Shown piece after piece: positions 23,686 through 34,754 of a stretch of 64,000 bases of DNA. Source of the DNA: Buddleja alternifolia (lineage: Eukaryota > Streptophyta > Magnoliopsida > Lamiales > Scrophulariaceae); the NCBI GenBank assembly GCA_019426215.1, contig CM033401.1, positions 5,709,134 through 5,773,133 of the forward strand. Reading direction: 5' to 3'. The notes under the pieces were generated by a model. It did no database searches and was not told the origin of the DNA. It worked only from the letters and a program-made list of their open reading frames with translations. The translations under genes and the position numbers were made by a program. Each line of letters starts with the position of its first letter. Position 1 is the first letter of the stretch.

Positions 23686-25221
23686 CTAAAAATCACTCGT
23701 CGACACAATTCTCTCCTTCACTCTAACATGCAATCCACCCTTCATCCTTAGAGTCAAAGACAACATATGCTCAGGACACTTACCCTTCTCCATAACCAAA
23801 TCAATCCTAAACCTCTCCAAAACACAAGCAACAATAGATTTCATCTGAATATAAGCCATATCTTTCCCCAAACACATCCTTACACCCCCATGAAATACTG
23901 GATACTTAAAAGGGCTTTCTTGTTTACAAATCCCATTTTCATCAATCCATCTCTCAGGCTTATACTCACAACAATCTTTCCCCCAAACACTCTCCATTCT
24001 CCCCATTGCATACGTATGATAAGATATAAACCAATCTTTACCTATAAATGTTCCATCAGGCAATATATCATCTTCTTTACACGCTTTCGTATCGACCGGT
24101 ACTGGCGGATAAAGTCTCATTGCCTCCATAATTGAAGCTTGAAGATAATGCATTTCTCTTAACTCATCAAAACTGTAAATTTCACCGATTTTTTTCCCGT
24201 TTTCGACCCGAATTTTTTCCAACTCTTGTAGAATCCTTTCTTCAACTGATAAGTTTGATGATAATAACCAGAAGAACCAAGAAAGTGCTGACGAAGTCGT
24301 GTCACGTCCAGCTAAAATGAAACTAATCACAATATCTCTAAGAGATTCAGCTGAATTAATATTATCTCCGGTTCCTATAAATCTTGATAATAAATCTTCA
24401 TCTTTTTTCATCTCCGCGTTCTCTTCCATTCGTGTTCGTATTATCTTATCAGCAAATTGATGAACCGTAGAAATTGATTCTCGCAATTTTTTCTCCGAGC
24501 CTATATTAAAAAACTTCTTGATTTTATATAGATTTGGAAATGCATACATAAATCTACCTGAACTTAAATTTGCAGCATCTTCAAAAGCCTGCATGAATTC
24601 TTCACCAACAATCCCATCTCCTCCGAGGCAACCCGGATCGAAATTAAACGCGACTTTACATATATTGTCAAACGCAAACCTTTCAAAAATGTCCTGCAAA
24701 TCCAAAGCAACGTCGTTTTGTACGGATTCTTCCAGGATCGGAATTAATCGTTGCTTTAACTCAAACGCGACGTTTTCCATGACGAAGTTGCGTAGCGATT
24801 TCGTGTTGAATTCGTAGCTCGCCGTTTTGCGTTGCGTTTTCCACGAATCGCCGTCGCTGTTGAAAATGCCAGTGCCGAGGAAATCTGTCAAAAGGGTTAT
24901 GAAACGGGGGCCTTTAGGGTAGTTGTCGAAGCTGGATTTGAGCATGTGTTCGACGATTTGCGGGTTGGCGGTGATGACGCCATGGACTTTTCCGGGGCGG
25001 TGGAAGACGGCGGTGTTGGTGGGGCAGGCGGAGAGGATTGCGGTGGTCCAGTCGTGGAAGCGGTGGCGGTTGCGGAGGAAGTCGGGGAGTGTGCCGAGAA
25101 GAGGGTAAACTCTGAAGCCATGATTATTGGTATTTTTAGGTTTTTGGAGGATGAAGATGTATAATAAGTAGAGAGAAATGAGGAAGATGAAGAGGAGGGT
25201 TTGGAGACACGTGATGTCCAT
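23686..25221 (-). CDS. CYP94D: Cytochrome P450, CYP94D-type
   Basis: A single-exon frame of 511 residues starts at the ATG at 25221. A hydrophobic N-terminal anchor (about 6-27) would place the enzyme on the ER. The I-helix motif A304-G-R-D-T-T309, the K-helix E366-x-x-R369, a PERW motif, and the haem loop F443-H-G-G-V-R-M-C450-L-G are all present; C450 is the haem ligand. Stretches such as GTGIFNSDG, FERFAFDNICKVAF and AGRDTTSSALSWFFWLLS place it in CYP94 and fit subfamily D best. CYP94 enzymes are mostly omega-hydroxylases of fatty acids or jasmonoyl-isoleucine, and some CYP94D members act on steroids. The substrate here is unknown. The haem loop has Val where Pro is usual in the family. 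Confidence 0.96.
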   Translation of the reverse strand: MDITCLQTLLFIFLISLYLLYIFILQKPKNTNNHGFRVYPLLGTLPDFLRNRHRFHDWTTAILSACPTNTAVFHRPGKVHGVITANPQIVEHMLKSSFDNYPKGPRFITLLTDFLGTGIFNSDGDSWKTQRKTASYEFNTKSLRNFVMENVAFELKQRLIPILEESVQNDVALDLQDIFERFAFDNICKVAFNFDPGCLGGDGIVGEEFMQAFEDAANLSSGRFMYAFPNLYKIKKFFNIGSEKKLRESISTVHQFADKIIRTRMEENAEMKKDEDLLSRFIGTGDNINSAESLRDIVISFILAGRDTTSSALSWFFWLLSSNLSVEERILQELEKIRVENGKKIGEIYSFDELREMHYLQASIMEAMRLYPPVPVDTKACKEDDILPDGTFIGKDWFISYHTYAMGRMESVWGKDCCEYKPERWIDENGICKQESPFKYPVFHGGVRMCLGKDMAYIQMKSIVACVLERFRIDLVMEKGKCPEHMLSLTLRMKGGLHVRVKERIVSTSDF

Positions 25222-25297
25222 TGTTGCAGTTTTTGTTTAGATGAGATATGAAACGATAAGATATGCTATGGTGGAGTGTAGAAAGGCCGAAAAGGTG

Positions 25298-25301
<4 letters not shown>

Positions 25302-25335
<34 letters not shown>
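25302..25335. repeat. (TA)17 microsatellite in the P450 upstream region
   Basis: An uninterrupted TA run lies about 80-115 bases before the P450 ATG. It is where a TATA element would be expected, so it may act as a length-variable core promoter element. That role is inferred. Confidence 0.7.
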
Positions 25336-25337
<2 letters not shown>

Positions 25338-27009
25338 ATATTACAATAATTGATATGCATGATATTGCAATATGGTCCTCAATTTATTTACACGTAGGGT
25401 CCCACGTATAATTGCACGAAGGTCCTCCAAACTTTAATATTTGCAATACCCTACAAAACCCAAGTATTTTCATTGTTTCGGGTCATGTCGGGTCGGGTCG
25501 ACCCAATGAGGTGTAATTGTGATCGTCCATGAAACTCACGCGGAGTCATCTAAGTAATTCACATGTCACGCTCAGATCTGTACAACGTGGAATATCTATA
25601 AATGTCATCTCTCATTGTGCATTAAAGGACTTTTAATTTTTCGATTATAGACTTAGATGTTCGTTCCTGATACATAAATTTGGGTTTCATTGTATTCAAT
25701 TATACGACCCTAATAGTAGAAGTATATTAATTAAGTGAACTACGTTTAGAGATTTCATTCTCAAGTCGGTACGTATGCAACTTGGTTAAACCTGAGTGCA
25801 GTCTATAATCTAAATTACATCTATCGTGTGTTGATACGAAATGACCCAGAATGAGATAGTTCGATCCCATAATCGAGCTATATATATATTGATGCATGTT
25901 AACACTTGATACAATCCAAATTCTGTGTATGTTTAACGTACATCCATGTGATAATTGTATAAACAGGTGGTTACGAATGTGTGTAACAGAATGTGATACA
26001 CGAATGTTTTACAAAGTATTTGAACTGGTGGAAATTAGTTCAAATCCTCTGTGACACTCGTGTAATATCGCATGTTTTCACGCATTATACATAAGTGATT
26101 AGAATGTGAAGTAAGAAAAACTTGTGTTATGGAGAAGAAATTGAATACCCTCTACACATTCTAGTATCTCATGTATACACTTGTCACACATCTGTAGGCG
26201 TAACAAAAAATGTAAGGAAAGTATTACACTCCGTATCTTAATACAATTATGACTATTCATATGATTAGATGGACACACAAATTACCAAGGTTATAGCTAA
26301 ATTTAAATATCACTTCATTTGTAGGAAAATTGTTAAGTGACAAACCAAGAAAATACAATTACAACCATTTATATCTAATTAGATGAATGTGTAAATTATT
26401 CATTTATTTACTAGAATGTCTTTAAAATTTAAACCTGAAAATTCAAGACTAATCTCTCAAGATACAATCAAAAGCAATTGCGAGAAATCCAAGCATAAAA
26501 TTTGTTACTATGGTTATTGCAAAATTTAAGCATCACTTCCTTTGTAGGAAAATTGTAGCCGGCCAACCAGGGAAACATTGGATTTGCAACCTGCATGTGA
26601 TTGATTTGTGCAAGTTCAAAATGGAGTATGGCAATAATATTAGTAGGTATTAGGTGCAGAATTTGTTCACTGTTCACATCATATTATTATATGGCTTAAA
26701 TGACTTTTTAAGGTTTGTAATTAGGCGGTTATGGGACTATCCAACCCTAGAGCATATTAGTCATTAGTTACATCGAATTCTCATGTTAAACGCATTTAAT
26801 AATAAAAAAAGATATCTCGAGACTAGTTAAACTTAACACTAAGTTAAAATACATGAATTTTCAGTGCTTCAATAATTAGCCAAAATATATCCTCGCAATG
26901 TGGAGGGGATCAATAATTTGAGTTTTAAAAAACATAAAATGTTATTATTTTTTAAAAAATGAACAAAACGGGCAGTCTAACACGTGTCAGCCTGCTAGTG
27001 GCCGCTGAG

Positions 27010-27030
27010 CCCGTGCATTACCGGCACGGG
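27010..27030. repeat. GC hairpin conserved in both duplicate copies
   Basis: A perfect 7-bp stem (CCCGTGC with GCACGGG) encloses a 7-base loop. The paralogous site at 46435-46455 has the same stem and a different loop. Similar GC palindromes occur near the ends of some plant transposons, including Helitrons, so this may be an old terminus. Confidence 0.4.
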
Positions 27031-27539
27031 TAGCATCGAATTAACCCCGCCTTTTTGATCCTCGCCAATTTGAAAGTGGGCTGTGGTCGAGACACGTCGT
27101 GTTTTTTTTTTTGGGTTTAGTGATTGACTTAAATTGGATTTGGGCCGCCTCTAGCAATTTGGTCTCCAACAGCCATTTATTGGGCCAAGGATTATCTTCG
27201 ACCAAATTAACTAATTATTTTGAGCCTATGAATGGTCCATTTGATAATCTGGAATTTTAGGCCCAAATAGTTTCAAAGGCATTGGCATTCCGACGAATAT
27301 GAACAACTTCAGTGACTCCTCTGTTAGCAAATGCTAAATATAATTGGGTCGAATCTATGTTCGGGTGCGATCAAAGTCGGATTATCGATAGCCCTAACTG
27401 CAAGTATCCACTTCTGTCATGGGCCAAGTATTTTTGGGCAATAACAATTCTGCCTGGCCCATTTAGAGAATCTTGTTTGAGGCCCATTTATGCATATCCA
27501 AAGTGCCCACAGAATAGAACATAAAATTGGATCCAATAT

Positions 27540-27983
27540 TTTAGTGGCATCGTTCACGCTGAAAATAGCTTACATGCGGAACTCCTGGGCATTCATAAGG
27601 GCTTGGAGCTGGCTTGGGATGTTAGGAAAACGAAAGTTATTTTGGAAACTGACTGTTGGGAAGCTTACCAACGACATTTATGAGGCGACTAGTACTCATC
27701 GTTATTTTGAATCATTCACCAAATTCGCGACTGGATGGATCGACCCTGGCAAATTACCATCTCTCGAATATGGCGAGAAGCTAATAGAACGGCTGACGCT
27801 TTTAGCTAAAGCAAGCTTAAATAATGGGTTCGTGTCTATTGTTAGCTTGGATAATGATACGATCACTTTCTTGGATATGGATAGTTTAGAGACCACTTGG
27901 TCTCGTGTCACGACTATTCATCCAGATTTGTCGGGTTAAGTAGCTATGGTATTCCCTCCTCCCCGGAATTAAAAAAAAAAAAA
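27540..27983 (+). pseudogene. 5'-truncated L1-type LINE tail with plant RNase H domain
   Basis: The frame reads SLHAELLGIHKGLELAWD, then KVILETDCWEAY, then after stops WREANRTADA, and after a +1 shift LAKASLNNGFVS. This is the order of the plant RNase H-like (RVT_3) domain: the Glu of AEL, the Asp of ETD and the late Asp of TADA are visible. A TGA at 27681-27683, further stops and the frameshift break it. A run of 13 A ends the segment at about 27983. Some plant L1 elements carry such a C-terminal RNase H, so a short L1 insertion fits. Copy 2 of the duplication lacks it. Confidence 0.65.
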
Positions 27984-28215
27984 TTACAAAACCAAAATGT
28001 TACTTAGCTTATACATAATTAAAACAGGGCATATTTGATATAACAAGTATTTAACTAGCATTTTTGGCACTTCTACAATAAGATATATTTTATGCTACAT
28101 CCATTGTTTACATATATGATAAGTATCTCATTACTTTGTTTTCTCGCTAATCAAATATATATATGAGACATGTGAACTATGTTGAGCCAGCTCAGTGGTT
28201 ATCATTGGGTCTATC

Positions 28216-30338
28216 TATGGATGTCAAGTGGGCCGGGCTGGGCCGGCTCAATATTGGTTTTTTGAAATGGGGCCCGGCCCACTTAACTGTTCATGCTGGG
28301 TCTGGGTCGTGCCCGGGCTGGCCCAGTTCACAAACCCGGACCGGGCCACAATGATTTTTTTTTTCTTTGAAAAAGTGGCAAAACTCAATTTGGGAGTAAG
28401 TAGATTTGAACCCTCGTCCCAAGGTTGAGTCAAAGATATGCAAACTACTTGGGAGTAATTATAAAATTACATTATGTTATGTATATTATTATATAATGTA
28501 GTTTAAACAATTACATTATGTATATTATTATATAATGTAGTTTAAACAATTACATTATGTATATTATTAACCTATATAGTATATGTTTGAATAAAATTTT
28601 AACTAAGTACATGTTTGAATAAAATTGATAAAGAGACAATGTTGAAACTTTGAATGAAAATAACTAATTTTTAATTCTTATAAGTTGTAAGTTAATTTGA
28701 AAGTTTTAATTATTTTTATTCTAACTTTAGAGACCTCGATAAAACTGATATCTAATTTAAAGAGATAATGTTGAAATTTGAAAATGAAAAAACTCAAATT
28801 GAAATTTATATCTAATTTAAAGAGACAATATTAAAACTTTGAATGAAAAGAATTAAAACTAAAATAGGTTATATAATTTAATGAAATTACATGACATGGT
28901 AAAAAATACGGCACATCAATTTATTTTTCTTGTGCATTTACGTTATGAAAAACAATATACTACTAAATGTGTAGTAGCATTCACATTGAAAAAAAAATAT
29001 GGAAATACTACACTATTCATATTCAAAATGTGTCCATTTTTCCTTGTAGGCATTGGATGGGGATCCATGTTGGTTTTCATAATTTTGAACATATCACGAA
29101 TATGGGTCTTCGTGCGTCCTGACAATATCATTGTCGTCTTCAACTGCATCAATGTCATCGAATATCAATTTGGCTTTGAATTTGTTTCCATCTCATACGA
29201 ATTCCTTCTTTCTCCATGCTTGATCAAGCTAATCCTTGTAGCAAATACAAAATTTTATTGATTGTGGATTTAGACGGTTTCTTTTATCAATAACGGTCCT
29301 TTCACCTGCACTAAAAGCACTTTCAGAAGCTACGGTAGACATTTGAGGTGTTAGTATATCACGAACAATCGAAGAAAGGATAGGAAACCTTATTTGTTCT
29401 CGTTGCCACCATTGTAAAATATCAACTAATCCTTTATTATTTTCAATGGGCATTTGTAGATAGCAATCAATTTCATATGTTGCCCCTATTTGTTGATGTA
29501 TGTGGTCCTATTTTCAATGTTTTGAAAAAAGGATTTTCGGGTTGGAGTTGTTCATTTGATGATGTGGGCATGTCCATGGATGACAAATTAGATTCATATA
29601 ACACTAGTATATTCTTTAACAAACTATTTACTTGACTTCTTTCTTCTTCCATGTCTAAGTTAACAAAGTTAAGAAATTTATAGTATTGTTCAATCAAGCT
29701 AAAACAACCCTCCTTTTCACACCTAGGATCAAATATACAAGCTAATATACATATTGGAGGAGTCCTATCATAATATTTCTTCCATTTCAATTCCATTTCT
29801 TTTATTATTTCTTCTACATTATCGCCTTTTCTATTTTCAGATTGATCACGTTCCAACTCCAAAATGTCGATTGATCATGTTTCAATTTCCAAATGTCGAT
29901 TGATCATGTTCCAACTCCAAATTGTCGATTGATCACGTTCCAATTGTCGATTGATCTCCGAACACAATTGTAAAATTTAAATATCGAGTTAAAAAAGAAT
30001 TTATAATATTTCTTGTTGAATTTGTAATAAGAAATGCAACATGTTACTCATATTTATAGATTAATAATAAATTACCGAAAATATAAATTAATAATAAAAA
30101 AAACAAAATGACCGTTGCAAATGCAACGGTCTAAAATGCAAAAAACAAATTCCAGCAATTGCTAGAAATTACAAAAAAAAAAAAAATGTTGAGAGAGGGG
30201 GACAAGGGGTATGTACACCAAAAAAGTTATTGACCCATTAAGGAACTGGACCGGCCGGCCCTAGCCCGGTTCGTTTACCGGGCCGAGCGACCCGACCTGG
30301 ATTACTTTTGCCCGGCCCCGACCCGCTTGACATCTTTA
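28216..30338 (-). mobile_element. Truncated hAT transposon, 2.1 kb
   Basis: The ends are inverted: left TATGGATGTCAAGTGGGCC, right the complement of TAAAGATGTCAAGCGGGTC, both followed by GGGCCGGGC-rich subterminal sequence typical of one hAT group. The paralogous site near 47885 is empty. No clean 8-bp target duplication is seen. The interior keeps only the C-terminal part of a transposase (29229-29862, minus); the BED zinc finger and most of the catalytic region are gone. It must have been mobilised in trans, or deleted after insertion. Confidence 0.75.
29229..29862 (-). pseudogene. hAT transposase C-terminal fragment (RICESLEEPER-like)
   Basis: The minus strand reads ELKWKKYYDRTPPICILACI followed by FDPRCEK. 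This matches the RNase H-like region before the dimerisation domain. A one-base frameshift near 29485 separates it from the hAT dimerisation domain, which reads DILQWWQ, then FPILSSIVRDILT, then STVASESAFSAGERTV. The final KRNRLNP also fits the family. The N-terminal two-thirds is missing, so it cannot be active. Confidence 0.85.
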
Positions 30339-31538
30339 CATATAGACAATATGACGTCTTTTAATTATGAAGGATGAATACTGTAAATCTTTGTATTGCA
30401 CATCTGGAGAATGCGGTACAAAACCAAGCCCTAAATATGTTTGACGTTGACCACAAATCAAATTGAAAACATAGATATACACATAGAGCCGGGCATTCTT
30501 AGAGACGCGTTCAATGTCCTAAATGTGTACTGTAAATACCAATGTAATGAGGCTGATTTTTCTATTTTTTTTAATTTTTAAAGTATAATCACCGGATCAA
30601 AGTCTCGGAGATGTGAAAAACAGAGTTTGAACCCTGCACACATAAAGGTTGATGGGAGTGCCACGACAACTTAATAGCGAAATATCCAATGAGATACTTT
30701 TTTACATCTCTAGCTCCCGAGTCATCTCCGTCCTCCCAAATGTAAGAGTTTCATAGGCCCCACCAAATAGTTTCAAATTTTAATCAATATTATTGGTGAG
30801 GTTAGGTAAAATATTGATTTGTGTGTATTATATACATATATAACAATATTCGTGTAGCTGCTTGATTTTTTTTGTAGTATCCACATCGTGTCATTTGTAT
30901 GGTCACCTTACCCACATAATTAGTATATCATTTTCTTTGACCAAGAGATAGGAAGCAACTACATGATCCTTTAGTTAGATATATAAAAGAATAAGCACTT
31001 AAAAAGGAAGGATAGAAAAAGAAATGTTATCAACACATCTAAATTCTATACATCTGAAAGAAGAAAAAAGGGTATGATCTATTTAGTTCATTTTGAGATG
31101 AATCTGAATAAAGAAATGAGGCTGGATGCCTTTGCGTAAGGGTATAGTCAAGCTTCAATACGACAAGTGACCAAAAGGGGAGAAAAGTTGGAGAAAAACT
31201 TGTGAAATTGAACTACAATAATTCATATATACACATCATAAAAGGATTAAAAGTAATAGATAAGACTGGGTTGAATTTTCCAAAAATATATAAAGTATTC
31301 ATTTTTAATGGAAATAATTCAATTGTTGAGAAGAATATATAATAGAGGCCGATCGATGAAAAATTCTTCCGATGTAGACTTATTTTATTTTGGCTTTTGA
31401 TAATTCTTGGGATGTAGATCTTACGATTGATAAATTAAATCATGGAACGAAAAGAGTAATGGACAGAACTATTACGTGGTTCGTTCAAAAATTGAAGCTA
31501 AAAACACGGGCGATGGCAAAGAATTTTAAATACTATAT

Positions 31539-32306
31539 TGATGTGCATCAAAAAATATCTAAGGGCATTATGGTAATTATGTGTGTCCCCAAGTCGGGTC
31601 GGATCGACACCCGCGGGCTAACGTCCGTGGAGAACCCCCTATACATGCCCAAAAAAGACTGAAAACCCACCAAAGATAATTGTGTTATATTATTAGTCTA
31701 AAAGACTATAATGCTAGTATTCATTAAGCTTGATGTGTCATTGATTGAATTAGGCCCACGACCCACAGTCCACTACCAGCTCCTTATAAATACCTTAGAG
31801 GAGCTGGGAGAGGCTCATTATCTACTCACCCAGTAAAAATTCACTGGCTATTGAGAGTAACCCTAGAAAAGAACTACGAATTAACTTGATTCCACATACT
31901 TCGGGTACGTAGGCAGCTCGATACATCCAAATGCACTCTATACATTAACCAACCCCCAAACCTAGGCCAAAAGACTATAATGCTACTAATCATTAAGCCT
32001 GATGTGTTATTGATTGAATTAGGCTTACGACCCATAGCCCACCACCAGCTCCCAATAAATACCTTAGAGGAGCTGAGAGAGGCTCATTATCTACTCCCCC
32101 AGTAAAAATTCACTGGCTATTGAGAGTAACCACACAAAAGAACTATGAATTGACTTGATCCCACATACTTCGGGCACGTAAGCAGCTCGATACATCCGAG
32201 TGCACTCTATACATTAACCAACCCCCAAACCTAATTTGTCGTGCGTTGAATCAGTTCCACTACTCCACGTGACATTCACTGTCTGACGATTTTTACCATC
32301 ATCATA
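31539..32306 (+). mobile_element. 768-bp solo LTR with an internally duplicated promoter segment
   Basis: The element begins TGATG and ends CATCA and is flanked by the 5-bp duplication TATAT (31534-31538 and 32307-32311). The paralogous site near 49068 is intact and empty. Two direct copies of about 275 bp (about 31697-31971 and 31972-32240) each contain a TATA-like TATAAATACC or AATAAATACC, then GAGGAGCTG, then GGCTCATTATCTACTC. The duplicated part is therefore the promoter and start region of the LTR. No retrotransposon coding sequence remains. Confidence 0.75.
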
Positions 32307-32478
32307 TATAAAATAGAAATATAAAATAGAAATATAAAATACAAAAACTGTCAAAAATCTAATACTATTAAGTGCATTACTGAATAATGTCGATTAAGAG
32401 CGATGATTTTAGTTATTGCGAAAGCATTTGACTATTTTTTAAACATATGTAGAAGTAAATTGTTTCTTTTTAGTAATA

Positions 32479-32487
<9 letters not shown>

Positions 32488-32509
<22 letters not shown>

Positions 32510-34698
32510 AGATATGGATCAATTACAACCCAATTCATTAGGTAAGATATAAGACCTAATCTCCACCCTTGATACTATTTGATCCCAAGGTCTGATTTTA
32601 ACCCATTTTCAGATTATATATTTTTTTAATGATGACAGAGGCATTTTAGTCAACAAACGTAACAAACTCATGCAGGATCAAAATCAAATCCCACTTATTG
32701 TGCCCATAACAGATTCTTTTCTCCAATTCTGTTTTTCTTTCCAATTTCAATTCAATCAGTTTACAGAACTTAATTAATCATCATCAAACTAAATATACAA
32801 AAATCAAATCCCCCTTATTTACGTTATTTATCATCAAACTCAAGTAATTATCAAGCTCGATTCATCATCATCGTCTATTCATCATCATCGATCGTGAATA
32901 CAAAATCTTATGCAAAAGATTTCAACTTTGTTATTTGATTCCTCTGTTTTTTCACAGGCATTCCAATTTCAAATCATTTTATTTTTTTTAATTCTTTTAA
33001 TTTAAGTAGTAATTGCAATCCAGAAAGATAGAGTAAGGTTCAATGTTGGTGACCTCCGCAGAACATGGGAGCTATACATTCCCACAAACATCCTGAAAAA
33101 ATCATTATACAGAGAGGCCTTGTTATATGGCCTCATGGACCACTTGTTATACAACAAATATTAGTGTATTATATACTAAAAACTCAGTATACATTAGCTT
33201 GTAAGTCACAAATACACCATTATATAGTAGCTTATAAACAATTATACAGTATCTTATAAACCATTATACAATAAATACAATAGTGATATACAATGTGTGA
33301 TTAGTGACATATAATTAGTGATTTCAAACCATTATACAATATCTTATAACCCATTATATAGTGAATACAATAGCTGATTAATCCATTATACAATAGTTAA
33401 TAAACAAATATACAGTAAATACAAACAAGGTAAAGTACGGAAATAATGGAAATAAATAAAAATAAAAATCCGACTGAAAACACAAAAACGTGAAAAAACC
33501 TAGTAAAACGATGGAATTTGGGCCCGAGAGAGTGGTGCTCAACAAGATAAAAATTGCTCAGCATACACAATAAGTATGCTAAGATTGTTTTTAAAATAAC
33601 GTTTCCTTCAAGATTGAAGTAAAACTTGGGGCCAAATTCCAAAAACAGTCTTTGCCTTTCGGAAATTTAAAATATATATTTTATTATTTTTTCAAAGCAA
33701 AATACAGTACATGAGTGGTGATATACAGTGTGGTATTTAGTGACATCACAATTAGTGATTTTTTAAACCATCATACAGTAGCTTATAAACCATTATACAG
33801 TTGCTTATAAACCATTATACAACGGTGATATACAGTGTGTGATTAGTGACATACAATTAGTGATTTCAAACCGTTATATAGTATCTTATAAACAACTATA
33901 CAGTATGTTATAACACATTATACAGTATTTTACAATCCATTATATAGTATCTTATAACACAATATACAGTAACATATAGGCCAATATACAGAATCATATA
34001 ACCCATTATACAGTGAATATAATAGCCAATAAACATTATACAATAGCTAATTCATACATTATACAATAGCTAATAAACAAATATACAATAGGGTAGATTG
34101 ATATTTCGAGATCGACTTTTCAGTTCGCGTCTGTCATCTTCATGGCTATTTTCCGGTCGTCTTCCCCAGCGACTCGAGCAGCGGCATCACCACCATCCCA
34201 TAGCGGCGAACATCGCCGCTCGTCGCGCCTCCCACAACGGCGCGTCTCGCTGCCGTTCTCGGAAAATCATTGAAGTCGACGAGTTAACACAAATTTCAGA
34301 AATTCAATATTTCAAATTTTGGTTTTTTCAATTTCGATTTTCCAGAAATTCAGAAATTTCATGATTTTAATTCAATCAAAATTGATTCTAGTGAAACCAA
34401 AATTTCAGATTGATATTTCTTAATTTTTGGTGATTTAATTTTGGCAACAAATCGAGAGATTGTAGGGGAGATTTTGGCAGTTTCAAATGGAGAGATTTTA
34501 GGAAAGATTTTGTGCCGTTATTTTTGGTAGTTTGATGATGGATAATGCTGCCATTGACTATTATACCCCTGGTATATTTGGAGCCAAATATCCCGCCTGT
34601 TTCTTGATTATTTTTTGTACTGTTGGATTTAATGTATCCAATGGTGTATATTGAGTCTTATATCTTATCTAATAGAGGGTATGTATTAGATCTTGACC

Positions 34699-34730
<32 letters not shown>
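32488..34730 (+). mobile_element. (TA)n-flanked transposable element, copy A
   Basis: The body is about 32510-34700, between a TA run at 32489-32509 and another at 34701-34730. The paralogous site (49225-49260) is a plain TA microsatellite, so the element inserted into (TA)n. The first and last 75-80 bases are imperfect inverted repeats sharing TTAGRTAAGATATAAGAC and then a TTGATAC/TTGGATAC block. The middle (about 33150-34090) is an array of ATTATACAGTA-like words. A GC-rich patch at 34130-34262 may be captured host DNA. No transposase is encoded. The family resembles rice Micron elements in targeting TA microsatellites, but is far larger. Confidence 0.75.
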
Positions 34731-34735
<5 letters not shown>

Positions 34736-34754
34736 AGCATTACTAATAGCACAC

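Noticed and set aside
24518..25164. Plus-strand open frames over the P450 gene
   Set aside because: They are antisense shadows of the minus-strand P450 frame, which has all catalytic motifs.
28163..28433. Open frames in both strands near 28300
   Set aside because: They come from the GC-rich subterminal repeats of the hAT element.
34098..34364. 88-codon Arg/Ser/His-rich frame
   Set aside because: It overlaps a GC-rich patch in element A that is shortened and shifted in element B, so it is not conserved as protein. It may be a captured fragment.
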